Counted from the stretch's first letter, positions 15,840 through 25,058 are shown. The stretch: 64,000 bases of DNA from Falsiroseomonas bella (GCF_003173615.1 NZ_QGNA01000001.1:62001-126000), one strand, 5' to 3'. Numbers and translations: made by a program. Notes: a model not told the origin generated them from the letters alone.

Positions 15840-16964
15840 ATGACCTTCACGCCGACGCTCACGGTCTATGTCGCCCGCGGCTTCCTGGCCGCGACGATGA
15901 TCATGCTTGCGGCGCTGACCGGCCTGGTCGCGCTGTTCGACTTCATCGAGCTGCTGCGCCGCGCGGCGACCCGGCCCAATGTCGGCTTCGACATCCCGGC
16001 GACGATCGCGGCGCTGCGGCTGCCCTTCGTCGCGCTGCAGATCCTGCCCTTCGCCATCCTGCTCGGCGGCATCGTCGCCTTCTGGCGGCTGACGCGCTCC
16101 TCGGAGTTGATCGTGGCTCGCGCCGCCGGCGTCTCGGCCTGGGGATTCCTCACCGGGCCGGCGCTGGTGGCGCTGCTGCTCGGCACCGTCGCGGTGACCG
16201 GGCTCTCGCCGCTGTCTTCCATGATGCTGGCGCGGGCGGAGCGGATGGACCAGACCTTCCTGCGCACCGGCGGCGGGCTGTCCTCGCTGGCGGGCGGCCG
16301 GCTCTGGCTGCGCCAGGGCGACCGGGAACTCGACCCGCAGGGGGTTGCCATCCTCACCGGACGCCCCGCCGCGGCACGCGCCCCTGACGGGCGCGGCCGG
16401 TTCGAGCTGCAGGGCGTGACCGTCTGGCGGCTGTCCGGCGACGACCGGCCGCTGGCGCGCATCGAGGCACCGCGGGCGCATCTCGCGCCCGGCCGCTGGG
16501 TGCTGGAGGATGCGGTCACCTTCGGCGCGGACCGCCGGCCCAGCACGCCCGCCGCCATCGAGCTGCCGACCGAGCTCACCGCCGGGCGGATCGAGGACAG
16601 CTTCGCCTCGCCCGAGACGCTGAGCTTCTGGTCCCTGCCCGACTTCATCGCGGTGCTGGAAGAAGCCGGCTTTTCCGCCGTGCGGCATCGCATCCAGTTC
16701 CAGTCGCTGCTGTCCATGCCGGTGCTGGCGCTGGCCATGGCGCTGCTCGCGGCCGGATTTTCGATGCGCCACAACCGCCGCGGCGGCGTCGCGCAGATGA
16801 TCGCGGGCGGCGTCGCCGCGGGCTTCGCGCTGTTCGTGGTGGACCGCGTGAGCAACGAATTCGGCGAGGCCGGCTCCCTGCCCGTCCTGCTCGCCGCCTG
16901 GGCGCCGACCGTCGCCGGCCTGCTCCTGGCGCTGGCCCTGCTGCTGCATCTGGAAGACGGCTGA
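15840..16964 (+). CDS. lptG: LPS export ABC transporter permease
   Basis: 374 residues, same YjgP/YjgQ topology as lptF with a divergent periplasmic domain. The coupling helix region RLTRSSELIVARAAGVSAW and the final SMRHNRRGGVAQMIAGGV segment identify LptG. Partner of LptF in the LptB2FG complex. Its stop overlaps the lptD start (TGATG), so translation is coupled to that of the outer-membrane component of the same pathway. Confidence 0.93.
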   Translation: MTFTPTLTVYVARGFLAATMIMLAALTGLVALFDFIELLRRAATRPNVGFDIPATIAALRLPFVALQILPFAILLGGIVAFWRLTRSSELIVARAAGVSAWGFLTGPALVALLLGTVAVTGLSPLSSMMLARAERMDQTFLRTGGGLSSLAGGRLWLRQGDRELDPQGVAILTGRPAAARAPDGRGRFELQGVTVWRLSGDDRPLARIEAPRAHLAPGRWVLEDAVTFGADRRPSTPAAIELPTELTAGRIEDSFASPETLSFWSLPDFIAVLEEAGFSAVRHRIQFQSLLSMPVLALAMALLAAGFSMRHNRRGGVAQMIAGGVAAGFALFVVDRVSNEFGEAGSLPVLLAAWAPTVAGLLLALALLLHLEDG

Positions 16965-19150
16965 TGGCGAGACTGCGACGCGGCCTGCTGCTCCTCGCCC
17001 TGATGGCCGCCCCGGGGCCGCTGGCGGCGCAGGGCATTCCCGGCCTCGACGGCCGCGGCGTCTCCTCCGACGAGCCGGTGACGTTCACGGCCGAGGAGGT
17101 GGAGTTCGACCAGAACACGGACACCGTCACCGCGCGCGGCCGCGTCGAGGCCTGGCAGGGCAACCGCGTGATCCGCGCCGACCAGTTCACCTACAACCGC
17201 ACCACCGGGGTCGCGACCGCCACCGGGAACGTCGTGCTGATCGAGCCCGACGGGCAGATCCTCTTCGCCGAGCGCGCGGAGCTCTCTGGCGGCATGCGCG
17301 ACGCCGTGCTGGAGGGCATCCGCGGCCTGCTGGCCGGCAATACGCGCGTCGCCGCCGCCGGCGCCCGGCGCACCAACGGCGACATCACCGACCTTGCCCG
17401 CGTCGTCTATTCGCCCTGCAACCTCTGCCCGGAGGACCCGGACCGCCCGCCGCTGTGGCAGCTGCGCGCCGGCATCGCCAGCCTGCACTCGCAGGAGCAG
17501 CGCGTGCGCTACCGCGACGCCTCGCTCGAGATGTTCGGCGTGCCGCTGCTCTACGCGCCCTACTTCAGCCACGCCGCGCCGGGCGCGCCGCGCATCAGCG
17601 GCTTCCTGTCGCCGACCTTCGGCGTGACCAAGCTGCTCGGCGGCTTCTACGAGCAGCCTTTCTACTGGGTGATCGACGACAGCTCCGACGCGACGATCCG
17701 CGCCACCCTCTCCACCGAGCAGATCGGCGGCCTCGGCCTTGCGTATCGGCGCCGGTTCAACAGCGGGGTGATCTCGCTGGACGGGTCCTTCGGCAACCTC
17801 CAGGGCAACGACGTGGACCAGGAGGGGATCGGCTGGCACTTCTTCTCCCAGGGCCAGTTCTCGCTGGACGAGACCTGGCGCACGGGCTTTGCGCTCAACC
17901 GCGCCTCCTCCCGCGACTACCTGCGCGCCTATCGCTACGGCTCGCCGCAGGTGCTGACCTCGAACGCCTTCCTGGAGGGGTTCTGGGGCGTGCAGGGCTA
18001 TGCCCGCGCCGATTCGCGCCTCTACCAGAGCCTGCTGCAGACCAACACCTCCAGCCAGGTGCCGCTGGTGCTGCCCTATGGCTATGCCGAGTGGCTGTTC
18101 GCGCGCGACCCGCTGGGCGGGCAATTCCGCGTGGATGCGCAGGGCTATTCCATCACCCGCGAGCAGGGCACCAGTTCGCGCCGCATCGGAACCCGTGCCG
18201 CCTATGAGCTGCCGCTGATCGGGAATGCCGGCGAGGTCTGGACCATCCGCACGCAGGCGGACCTGCTGGCCGGCTATGTGCAGGACCTGCAGGCGGCGCC
18301 CTTCTACGGACCGCCCGGCCAGGACGGCAACTGGACCAACGGCAATGTCCGCGCGGCGGTTGACCTGCGCTGGCCGCTGGCGCGCTCCGCGGGCGAATGG
18401 GGCACCCAGGTGCTGGAGCCGCGCGTGCAGGTCGTCACCGGCCCGCAGACCGGGCGGCAGACCAACATCCCGGCCGAGGACAGCCTCGACCTGCAGTTCA
18501 CCGACGCCAACCTGTTCGAGCTGAACCGCTATCCCGGGCGCGACCTGCAGGAAGGCGGCACGCGGATGGACGCGGCGATCCGCGCCGCCTGGCTGTTCCC
18601 CAATGGCGGCCAGGTGGAGGGCCTGGTCGGCCGCAGCTTCCGCACCTCGGACGAGCCGCTTTTCCCGCCCGGCTCCGGCCTCGAGAACCAGCGCTCGGAC
18701 TATGTCGGTCGCCTCCGGCTGGCGCCGGTGCCCTGGTTCGAGGTGATCGGCCGCAGCCGCTACTCGGCCGAGACCGGCGAGCAGCAGCTCTGGGACATCA
18801 CCGGCACCGTCTTTGGCAACGGCTACTCTGTCAGTGCCGGCTATCTCGGGACGCAGGCGGCCTACAACGATTCCTATCCCAAGCGCAACGAGGTCAGCCT
18901 GGGTGGGTTCCTGCAGGTGAACGACAACTGGCGCATCGGCGCCTTCGGCCGCTACGACCGGTTCCGCGACGAGCCGGTGGCGGCCCAGGCGGTGCTCGCC
19001 TACGAGGATGAGTGCCTGATCTTCGAGACGCGGCTGATCCGCCGCTGGATCCAGGACCCGGTGACGCTGCAGGATGACCCGACCGGCACCATGCTGCTGT
19101 TCCGGGTGACGCTGAAGACGATCGGCGATTTCGGCATCCGCGCGCTGTGA
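16964..19150 (+). CDS. lptD: LPS-assembly outer-membrane protein
   Basis: 728 residues with a signal peptide (residues 1-23, LLLLALMAAPGPLAAQG). An OstA/LptA-like jellyroll with EEVEFDQNTDTVTARGRVE follows, then the LptD C-terminal beta-barrel with alternating aromatic strands. A cysteine pair (PCNLC, near residue 150) and one near the C-terminus (DECLIFE) could form the interdomain disulfide known in the family. Receives LPS from the Lpt bridge and inserts it into the outer leaflet with LptE; no lptE is nearby. Confidence 0.93.
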   Translation: MARLRRGLLLLALMAAPGPLAAQGIPGLDGRGVSSDEPVTFTAEEVEFDQNTDTVTARGRVEAWQGNRVIRADQFTYNRTTGVATATGNVVLIEPDGQILFAERAELSGGMRDAVLEGIRGLLAGNTRVAAAGARRTNGDITDLARVVYSPCNLCPEDPDRPPLWQLRAGIASLHSQEQRVRYRDASLEMFGVPLLYAPYFSHAAPGAPRISGFLSPTFGVTKLLGGFYEQPFYWVIDDSSDATIRATLSTEQIGGLGLAYRRRFNSGVISLDGSFGNLQGNDVDQEGIGWHFFSQGQFSLDETWRTGFALNRASSRDYLRAYRYGSPQVLTSNAFLEGFWGVQGYARADSRLYQSLLQTNTSSQVPLVLPYGYAEWLFARDPLGGQFRVDAQGYSITREQGTSSRRIGTRAAYELPLIGNAGEVWTIRTQADLLAGYVQDLQAAPFYGPPGQDGNWTNGNVRAAVDLRWPLARSAGEWGTQVLEPRVQVVTGPQTGRQTNIPAEDSLDLQFTDANLFELNRYPGRDLQEGGTRMDAAIRAAWLFPNGGQVEGLVGRSFRTSDEPLFPPGSGLENQRSDYVGRLRLAPVPWFEVIGRSRYSAETGEQQLWDITGTVFGNGYSVSAGYLGTQAAYNDSYPKRNEVSLGGFLQVNDNWRIGAFGRYDRFRDEPVAAQAVLAYEDECLIFETRLIRRWIQDPVTLQDDPTGTMLLFRVTLKTIGDFGIRAL

Positions 19151-19221
19151 CCTCCCGTCCCGAGACCCCGGCGGGCGGGCGGGCCCTTCCCTCGCGGGCC
19201 GCGCGACACTAGGAATCCAGG

Positions 19222-20499
19222 ATGCGCCCCCTCCTCCGCGCCCTGCTGCTCTCGACGCTCCTCGCCGCCGCGCCGGCCGCGCCGCCGGCCCTGGCGCAGA
19301 CCACGCGCATCGTCGCGGTGGTCAATGGCGACATCGTCACCAGCGCCGACGTCGATGGCCGACGCCGCCTGTTCGCCATCAATGCCGGCCTGCCGGTCTC
19401 CCCCCAGGTGCTGGACCGCCTGACCCCGCAGGTGACCCGCCTGCTGGTGGACGAGCGGCTGCGCATGCAGGAGGTGCAGCGCCGCCGCGTCGCCGTCACC
19501 GATGTGGACGTGGCCAGCGCCGTCGCCGACCTCGAGCGCCGCAACAACCTGGCGGAGGGCCAGCTGGTGGCGCAGCTGCGCCGCGCCGGCGTCGAGCCCC
19601 GCGTACTCTATGACCAGATCCGCGTGCAGATCGGCTGGGCCCGGCTGATCCGCGCGCTGCTCGGCCCGCAGGCCCGGCCGGGCGAGGCGGAGATCAACGA
19701 CTACATTGCGGCCCAGAAGGCCCGCACCGGGCAGCCGGAATTCCTTGTCTCGGAGATCTTCATCCCGGTGGACGACCCCTCCGAGGCGCCGCAGGTGCAG
19801 CGCTTCGTGGACGATGTGGTCGGGCAGCTCCGCGCCGGCGTGCCCTTCCCGCTGGCGGCGACGCAGTTCAGCCAGTCGCAGACCGCGCTGGCCGGCGGCG
19901 ACCTGGGCTGGGTGGGGCCGGAGGCGCTGGACCCCGCGGTGGCCTCGGTCGTCAACCAGATGCCGCCGGGCGCGATCGCCAACCCGATCCGGGTGCCGGG
20001 CGGCTACCAGATCGTCGCGCTGCGCCAGCGCCGCCTGGTCGGTCGCGACGAGGTGACCATCCTCAGCATGCGCCAGGTGTTCTTCCCCTTCACCGCGGCG
20101 CTCAACCCCGACGCGCCGGACGCGCAGCAGCTCCAGCAGTTGCAGCGGGCGCAGGCGCTGGCCGGCTCGGTGCGCGGCTGTGAGGGGATGGAGGCGGCAT
20201 CCCGGAGCACCGGCAGCGACCGCCCGGCCGATCCTGGCGAGGTGCGGCTGGAGCAGCTGAACCCGCCGCCGCTGCGCCAGATGATCGCCGGCCTGGCGAT
20301 CGGGCGCGCGAGCGAGCCCATCATCGCCCCGGACGGCATCGCCGTGATCATGGTCTGCTCGCGTGAGCGTCGGAACGAGGGCGAGGTCACGCCCGACATG
20401 GCGCGCTCCGCGATCGTGCGCGACCGCGCGGAGCTGCTGGCCCGCCAGCTGCAGCGCGACCTGCGCCGCCGCGCCCAGATCGAGATGAGGAATACGTGA
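19222..20499 (+). CDS. surA: periplasmic peptidyl-prolyl isomerase and outer-membrane protein chaperone
   Basis: 425 residues. Signal peptide 1-25 (PALAQ cleavage), a SurA_N chaperone domain starting VAVVNGDIVTSADV, one recognisable parvulin domain around 170-275 (FLVSEIFIPVDDP, QTALAGGDLGWVGPEAL) and a shorter second parvulin-like part. It escorts unfolded beta-barrels such as LptD to the Bam complex, which fits its position after lptD. A 190-bp gap with direct repeats follows, where pdxA lies in many relatives. Confidence 0.9.
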   Translation: MRPLLRALLLSTLLAAAPAAPPALAQTTRIVAVVNGDIVTSADVDGRRRLFAINAGLPVSPQVLDRLTPQVTRLLVDERLRMQEVQRRRVAVTDVDVASAVADLERRNNLAEGQLVAQLRRAGVEPRVLYDQIRVQIGWARLIRALLGPQARPGEAEINDYIAAQKARTGQPEFLVSEIFIPVDDPSEAPQVQRFVDDVVGQLRAGVPFPLAATQFSQSQTALAGGDLGWVGPEALDPAVASVVNQMPPGAIANPIRVPGGYQIVALRQRRLVGRDEVTILSMRQVFFPFTAALNPDAPDAQQLQQLQRAQALAGSVRGCEGMEAASRSTGSDRPADPGEVRLEQLNPPPLRQMIAGLAIGRASEPIIAPDGIAVIMVCSRERRNEGEVTPDMARSAIVRDRAELLARQLQRDLRRRAQIEMRNT

Positions 20500-20505
20500 T
20501 TCGGT

Positions 20506-20558
20506 GCCCTCAGACGCCGGGCGCCGTTGTTTTTTGGCGCCCTCAGACGCCGGGCGCC
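20506..20558. repeat. 20-bp direct repeat between surA and rsmA
   Basis: Two identical copies of GCCCTCAGACGCCGGGCGCC at 20506-20525 and 20539-20558, separated by 13 bases containing a T6 run. The sequence is not part of either gene and resembles dispersed intergenic repeats of GC-rich alphaproteobacteria. Two GGCGCC palindromes are included. Confidence 0.8.
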
Positions 20559-20689
20559 GCCTCCGGCGGCTTGGCTTGCGCGCCACGCACTGATGCACGT
20601 GCCGGACAGACGCTCTGGGCGCGGCTGGCCTTCAGCCGCTCGGGCTGCGCCGCGGCCCGCCTGCACTGATCGAGCAGCCTCGCGATAGC

Positions 20690-21517
20690 ATGGTGGATGG
20701 GTTGCCCTCGCTGCGCGAGACGATCGCGCGGCATGGGTTGGAGGCGCGGAAGGCGCTTGGACAGCACTTCCTGCTCGATCCCGCGCTTTGCGCCCGCATC
20801 GCCATGGCGGCCGGTCCGATGGAAGGGCGGCAGGTGCTGGAAGTCGGGCCCGGACCCGGCGGGCTGACGCGTGCCCTGCTCGCCACCGCTGCCGAGAAGG
20901 TCGTGGCGGTGGAGCTCGACCGCCGCGCCGTCGCGGCACTCGCGGAGCTCGCGGCCGCCTATCCGGGCCGGCTGGAGATCATCGAGGGCGATGCGCTGAA
21001 GCTCGACCCGAAGGTGCTGCTCGCGGCGCCGCGCCGGATCGTGGCGAACCTGCCGTACAACGTCGGCACGCCGCTGCTCGTCGGCTGGCTGCGGCAGGCC
21101 GCGGCGCTCGAATCCATGACGCTGATGTTCCAGCAGGAAGTGGCCGAGCGCATCACCGCGGCGCCGGGCACGGAGGCCTATGGCCGGCTCGGCGTGCTGG
21201 CGCAGTGGCGCTGCCGCTGCACGCTGCTGCTGACGCTGCCGCCCGGCGCCTTCAGCCCGCCGCCCAAGGTCTGGTCGGCCGTAGTCGGGCTGGTGCCGCA
21301 TGCGGAAGATCCCGGCCCGGCGCTGTTCGCGGCGATGGAGCGCCTGACCGCCGCCGCCTTCGGCCAGCGTCGCAAGATGCTGCGCGGCGCGCTGAAGTCG
21401 CTCGGCGACGCGGAGGGGCTGCTGGCGGCGGCCGGCATCGCCGGCGAACGCCGCGCGGAGACGCTGACGATTGCGGAGTTCGACCGGCTCGCGCGGACAC
21501 TCCTCGACCGCGGTTGA
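20690..21517 (+). CDS. rsmA: 16S rRNA (adenine1518-N6/adenine1519-N6)-dimethyltransferase
   Basis: 275 residues, standard KsgA length. ARKALGQHFLLD near residue 20 and the SAM-binding LEVGPGPGGLTRALL are present, as is the catalytic NLPYNVGTPL motif. It dimethylates two adjacent adenines in helix 45 of 16S rRNA during late 30S maturation. Also known as ksgA. Follows surA on the same strand but separated by a repeat-bearing gap, so it may have its own promoter. Ribosome site is weak; the ATG at 20690 is chosen by homology length. Confidence 0.93.
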   Translation: MVDGLPSLRETIARHGLEARKALGQHFLLDPALCARIAMAAGPMEGRQVLEVGPGPGGLTRALLATAAEKVVAVELDRRAVAALAELAAAYPGRLEIIEGDALKLDPKVLLAAPRRIVANLPYNVGTPLLVGWLRQAAALESMTLMFQQEVAERITAAPGTEAYGRLGVLAQWRCRCTLLLTLPPGAFSPPPKVWSAVVGLVPHAEDPGPALFAAMERLTAAAFGQRRKMLRGALKSLGDAEGLLAAAGIAGERRAETLTIAEFDRLARTLLDRG

Positions 21518-21578
21518 CCTTGTGCCTTTCGCGGCCGGGCGCTTACCTGCCGGCCCGCGCAACCCGAACGGACGAAAA

Positions 21579-22541
21579 ATGCTGCCGCAGACGCCGACCG
21601 TGATGTTCGCCCATGTCGCCTATCGCTTCGCGGAACGCTACGCGGCGCGCGGCGGCCAGCTGCCCGTCATCGAGGTGCGCAGCCTCGACGAGCTGGAGGC
21701 GCGGATCGGCGAGGCGGATGTGCTGCTCGTCTCCGGCTTCTGGCGCAACCACCTGGCGAAGCCGGGCGGGCGCCTGAAGTTCATCCAGTCCATCAGCGCC
21801 GGCGTCGACCAGTACGACCGCGCCGCGCTCGCCGCAGCCGGCATCCGCCTCGCTTCCGCGCAGGGTGCGAACGCCAACGCCGTCAGCGAGCACGCGATGG
21901 CGCTGATCCTGGCGATGGCGCGGCGCATCCCGGAAGCCTGCGCCAACCAGGCGCAGCGCCACTGGCGCGGCATGATCGGCGACCTGACACGGCGCGAGGA
22001 CGAGCTCGGCGGCAAGACGCTGCTCGTCGTCGGCATCGGCCGCATCGGCGGGCGGCTCGCGCGGCTGGCCAAGGCCTTCGACATGAAGGTCGTCGGCCTG
22101 CGCCGCGACCCGGAGAAGGGCGCGGAGGGCGCCGACGAGATCCATCCGATGTCCGCCCTGAAGGCGCAGCTGCCGCGCGCCGACATCGTCGCGCTGACCT
22201 GCGCGCTGACCGAGGAGACGCGCGGCCTGATGAATGCCGCGGCCTTCGCCGCGATGAAGCCGGGTGCCGCGCTGGTGAATGTCGCGCGCGGGCGCGTCTG
22301 CGACGAGGCGGCGCTGATCACCGCGCTGCAATCCGGCCGGATCGGCCAGGCCGCGCTGGACGTGACGGCGGACGAGCCGCTGCCGGCCGAGAGCCCGCTC
22401 TGGGCGATGCCGAACGTGCTGGTCACGCCGCATACCGGCGGCGAGACGCGGCGCTACGAGGACAATGTCCTCGACCTGATGGAGGAGAACCTGGCGCGGC
22501 TGCGCCGCGGCGAGGCCGCGCTGTTCAACCAGGTGGTCTGA
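21579..22541 (+). CDS. D-2-hydroxyacid dehydrogenase (NAD-dependent)
   Basis: 320 residues from the ATG at 21579, preceded by GGACGAAAA; an in-frame upstream extension overlaps rsmA and is not used. NAD-binding Rossmann motif VVGIGRIGGRLARLAKAF at about 143-160 and the catalytic set of the family: Arg in VNVARGRVCDE, Glu in the DEPLPAESPLW segment, His in TPHTGGET. Reduces 2-ketoacids or oxidises D-2-hydroxyacids such as glyoxylate/glycerate-type substrates. The substrate is not predictable. Convergent with the cupin gene 15 bases away. Confidence 0.88.
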   Translation: MLPQTPTVMFAHVAYRFAERYAARGGQLPVIEVRSLDELEARIGEADVLLVSGFWRNHLAKPGGRLKFIQSISAGVDQYDRAALAAAGIRLASAQGANANAVSEHAMALILAMARRIPEACANQAQRHWRGMIGDLTRREDELGGKTLLVVGIGRIGGRLARLAKAFDMKVVGLRRDPEKGAEGADEIHPMSALKAQLPRADIVALTCALTEETRGLMNAAAFAAMKPGAALVNVARGRVCDEAALITALQSGRIGQAALDVTADEPLPAESPLWAMPNVLVTPHTGGETRRYEDNVLDLMEENLARLRRGEAALFNQVV

Positions 22542-22556
22542 ACCCGGGGGCGGGTA

Positions 22557-22976
22557 TCAACCGCCGAGACGCTCGGCGAGCAGCCTGTCGAGCTCCGGCA
22601 GCAGCACGATGCCGTCCTGGTCGCTGCCGGAGGAATGCACCACGATCCAGGTGCAGGGCGCGCCGCTTTCGTTGCTCGGCGCATGCGGCACGTCGGCGGG
22701 GATGAAGATCTGCTCGCCCTGGCGCACCTCGACGCGGTGCTCCAGCCTCTCGCCGTAATGCACGGCGCAGCTTCCTTCCAGCATGTAGGCGATGGTCTCG
22801 ATGCCCTCGTGGTAGTGGACCTTCGCGCGGATGCCGGGCGGCATCGGCAGCACGTTCATGCACACATGCGCGGCGCCGACCGTCTCGGCCGAGGCGCCCG
22901 CGCCATAGGTGAAGCCCTGCCGGCCGACATAGGTCCGCCCCGGCGACACCACCTGCACACGCTCCGTCTCCGCCAT
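22557..22976 (-). CDS. cupin-domain protein
   Basis: 139-residue single cupin. Motif 1 is KVHYHEGIETIAYMLEGSCAV read in part (His-x-His with downstream Glu) and motif 2 is IPADVPHAPSNESG, so three metal-binding His/Glu positions are present. Such small cupins act as dioxygenases, isomerases or ligand sensors. It is the last of three minus-strand genes with a cysteine hydrolase and an FAD monooxygenase, suggesting a minor ring- or amide-degrading pathway; substrate unknown. Confidence 0.8.
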   Translation of the reverse strand: MAETERVQVVSPGRTYVGRQGFTYGAGASAETVGAAHVCMNVLPMPPGIRAKVHYHEGIETIAYMLEGSCAVHYGERLEHRVEVRQGEQIFIPADVPHAPSNESGAPCTWIVVHSSGSDQDGIVLLPELDRLLAERLGG

Positions 22977-23014
22977 GGCTCCCTCCCTCGCTGCCGCGCG
23001 GTCGGGCGTGCCCT

Positions 23015-23638
23015 TCAGCCGGTGGCCGCCTCGATCTCCGCGCGGGTCATCAGGTCCGCGTATTTCTGGCCCATGTCGAACAGGTTCGCCTCATGCGGGC
23101 CGAGCGCGCGGTCGCCCACGCAGTCGGTCGCCACGATGGTGCGGAAATTGTGCTGCATCGAATCCACCACCGTCGCGCGCACGCAGCCCGAGGTGGTGCA
23201 GCCCGCCACCACCACCGTGTCGGCCCGCTGCTGCGTCAGCCACATCGCGAGGTTGGTGGCGAAGAAGCCGGAGGCGCCCTGTTTGCGGACAATGTGCTCG
23301 CCCTTCACCGGCGTCAGTTCCGGCACGATCTGCGACAGCGGCGAATGCTCGGTCAGCTTCAGCAGCGGCGGCGACTTGCGCGTGAAGACGCCGGCATCCG
23401 CGCCGTCATCGGCATAGACCACGCGGGTATGAGCCACGGGCCAGTGGCGCTGCCGCGCGAAGGCCAGCAGCTTCACCGTCTGCTCGATGGCAGGGCCGAT
23501 GTTGCCGCCGCCGAAGTGTTCGGGATCGGCGAAGCCGTTGACGAAATCCACGATCACCAGCGCCGGCCGCGTGCCCATTCCGGCGCGCTGGCCCATGCCC
23601 TGGCGATGGTAGATGTCGGCTTCGGGGTGACCGGACAT
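23015..23638 (-). CDS. isochorismatase-family cysteine hydrolase
   Basis: 207 residues from the ATG at 23638; the longer frame runs into an intergenic palindrome and is rejected. Catalytic triad of the family visible as Asp31 (VIVDFVNGF), Lys119 (VRKQGASGF) and Cys152 (GCTTSGCVRATV). Sequence style is that of N-carbamoylsarcosine amidase-like amidohydrolases, which release ammonia from ureido or amide groups, rather than true isochorismatases. Between the FAD monooxygenase and cupin genes. Confidence 0.85.
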   Translation of the reverse strand: MSGHPEADIYHRQGMGQRAGMGTRPALVIVDFVNGFADPEHFGGGNIGPAIEQTVKLLAFARQRHWPVAHTRVVYADDGADAGVFTRKSPPLLKLTEHSPLSQIVPELTPVKGEHIVRKQGASGFFATNLAMWLTQQRADTVVVAGCTTSGCVRATVVDSMQHNFRTIVATDCVGDRALGPHEANLFDMGQKYADLMTRAEIEAATG

Positions 23639-23670
23639 TATGCGGTGCCTCCGACGGATGCTGCGCCGGC

Positions 23671-23765
23671 CCCCACCCCGACCCTCCCCCGCACGGCGGG
23701 GGAGGGAGCGTGGCGCGGGCTCATCAGGCCCTCCCCCGCCGTGCGGGGGAGGGTTGGGAGGGGGC
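23671..23765. repeat. paired palindromic repeat (inverted REP-like units)
   Basis: Unit 1 (23682-23706) has arms CCCTCCCCC and GGGGGAGGG around GCACGGC. Unit 2 (23729-23753) is its exact reverse complement, 22 bases away. Similarity continues outward (CCCCACCCCGA on the left against TTGGGAGGGGG on the right), so the whole stretch is an inverted pair of self-complementary units. It fills the gap between the cysteine hydrolase and monooxygenase genes and could form strong hairpins on either strand. Confidence 0.85.
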
Positions 23766-23768
23766 GCT

Positions 23769-24980
23769 TCACGCCACATCCTCCAGGTCGCGCAGCGACT
23801 GGATCATGGAGGAGCGCAGCAGGTAGGCGCGGTGCTTCTCCGGGTCCGCGACGATGCCGCGCAGCTCGTCGTGGTACGCCTTGCGCACCGCCGGATCGCG
23901 CTGGTTCAGCAGCTGGCGGTTGCGCAGGGCCTGCTGCTGCACGACGTCCAGCGCCACCTTTCGCCGCTGCCGCGAATAGCGCTCCATCAGCGAAAGGTCG
24001 GCCTCGCCGCGCCACACCGCCGAGAGCTTCTGCGCCAGGTTGAAGGCGTCGTGCACGCCGCCATTCATCCCCATGCCGCCGAGCGGGTTGTTGATATGCG
24101 CAGCATCGCCCGCCAGGAACACGCGCCCCTTCACGTAGCTGTCCGCCACGCGCTCATGCACGCGATAGGCGGTGCGGTGGCGGATCTCGTAGCCCGCCGG
24201 GTTCGGCCACACGCCCTGCATCCGTTCCTGGATGCGCGCGGGCGCCAGCATCCTCGCCTCGTCCGCCGCTTCCTCCGGCGCCGTCGGCAGCAGCACGCGC
24301 CACAGCCCCGCCGCCTGCAGCAGCACGAACCATTCCTCGGGGTCCGAGATGTAGGCGATGTTCGCCACATCCGGGATGTGGTCCTCGAAGCGGAAGGTGG
24401 TGGAGAGCGTCAGGTAGGTCTCGGGGATCGTCATCCCGTCGAAGCCGATGCCGAGCGAGCGGCGCACCGCGCTGCGCGCACCATCCGCGCCGACGAGATA
24501 GGCGCCGGCGATCTTCTCCGCGCTGCCGTCCGGCCGCTCGATCGTCAGCGTCACGCCATCGGCGTCCTGCGCGACCTCGGTCGCCTTCGCGTCGTAGAGG
24601 AATTCCACGTCGGGGTTGTCGGCCAGGATGTCGCGCAGCATGCGCGTCAGCCGCCACTGCTCACATTGCAGCCGGTAGGGATGCGCCGTGTCGTCCTTCA
24701 GGCGCGCCATCTCGAAGGTGGCGATCGGCCCGGTCGCGCGGTCGCGGAACTGCCAGGTCGGGCAGATCAGCCCCTGCGCGATCAGACGATCCACCACGCC
24801 CGGGAAGCGGCCGAGCATGTCGAGCGTCGGCGGATGGAAGGTGGAGGCACGCAGGTCGTCCGGCAGGTCGCGCTCCTGCTCCACGATGGTGACCGGGATG
24901 CCTTCCCCGGCGAGGTAGGCGGCAGCGACCAGCCCCGCGGGGCCGGCGCCGGCGACGATCACGCGACGCGACTTGTCCAT
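23769..24980 (-). CDS. FAD-dependent monooxygenase (PheA/TfdB, UbiH type)
   Basis: 403 residues from the ATG at 24980. Three flavoprotein hydroxylase fingerprints: the N-terminal GxGxxG (VIVAGAGPAGLVAAAYL), the DG motif (YLVGADGARSAVRRSLG) and the GD motif (FLAGDAAHINNPLGGMGMN). Class A flavin hydroxylases use NAD(P)H and oxygen to hydroxylate aromatic or similar substrates. The upstream partner across the divergent gap is an S49 peptidase, not a pathway gene. Substrate unknown. Confidence 0.88.
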   Translation of the reverse strand: MDKSRRVIVAGAGPAGLVAAAYLAGEGIPVTIVEQERDLPDDLRASTFHPPTLDMLGRFPGVVDRLIAQGLICPTWQFRDRATGPIATFEMARLKDDTAHPYRLQCEQWRLTRMLRDILADNPDVEFLYDAKATEVAQDADGVTLTIERPDGSAEKIAGAYLVGADGARSAVRRSLGIGFDGMTIPETYLTLSTTFRFEDHIPDVANIAYISDPEEWFVLLQAAGLWRVLLPTAPEEAADEARMLAPARIQERMQGVWPNPAGYEIRHRTAYRVHERVADSYVKGRVFLAGDAAHINNPLGGMGMNGGVHDAFNLAQKLSAVWRGEADLSLMERYSRQRRKVALDVVQQQALRNRQLLNQRDPAVRKAYHDELRGIVADPEKHRAYLLRSSMIQSLRDLEDVA

Positions 24981-25058
24981 TCCGTGACTCCGATCCGCGG
25001 CGAAGATGCCCCGGAGCCGCGTTCTTGCCCAGGCCCGCGGCCGGGGCATCTATGGCGT

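Noticed and set aside
13115-18124. Two very long minus-strand open frames (915 and 752 codons) opposite the FAD dehydrogenase, lptF, lptG and lptD
   Set aside because: Compositional shadows of real high-GC genes: Arg/His/Gln/Ala-rich products without domains, while the plus strand has recognised families throughout.
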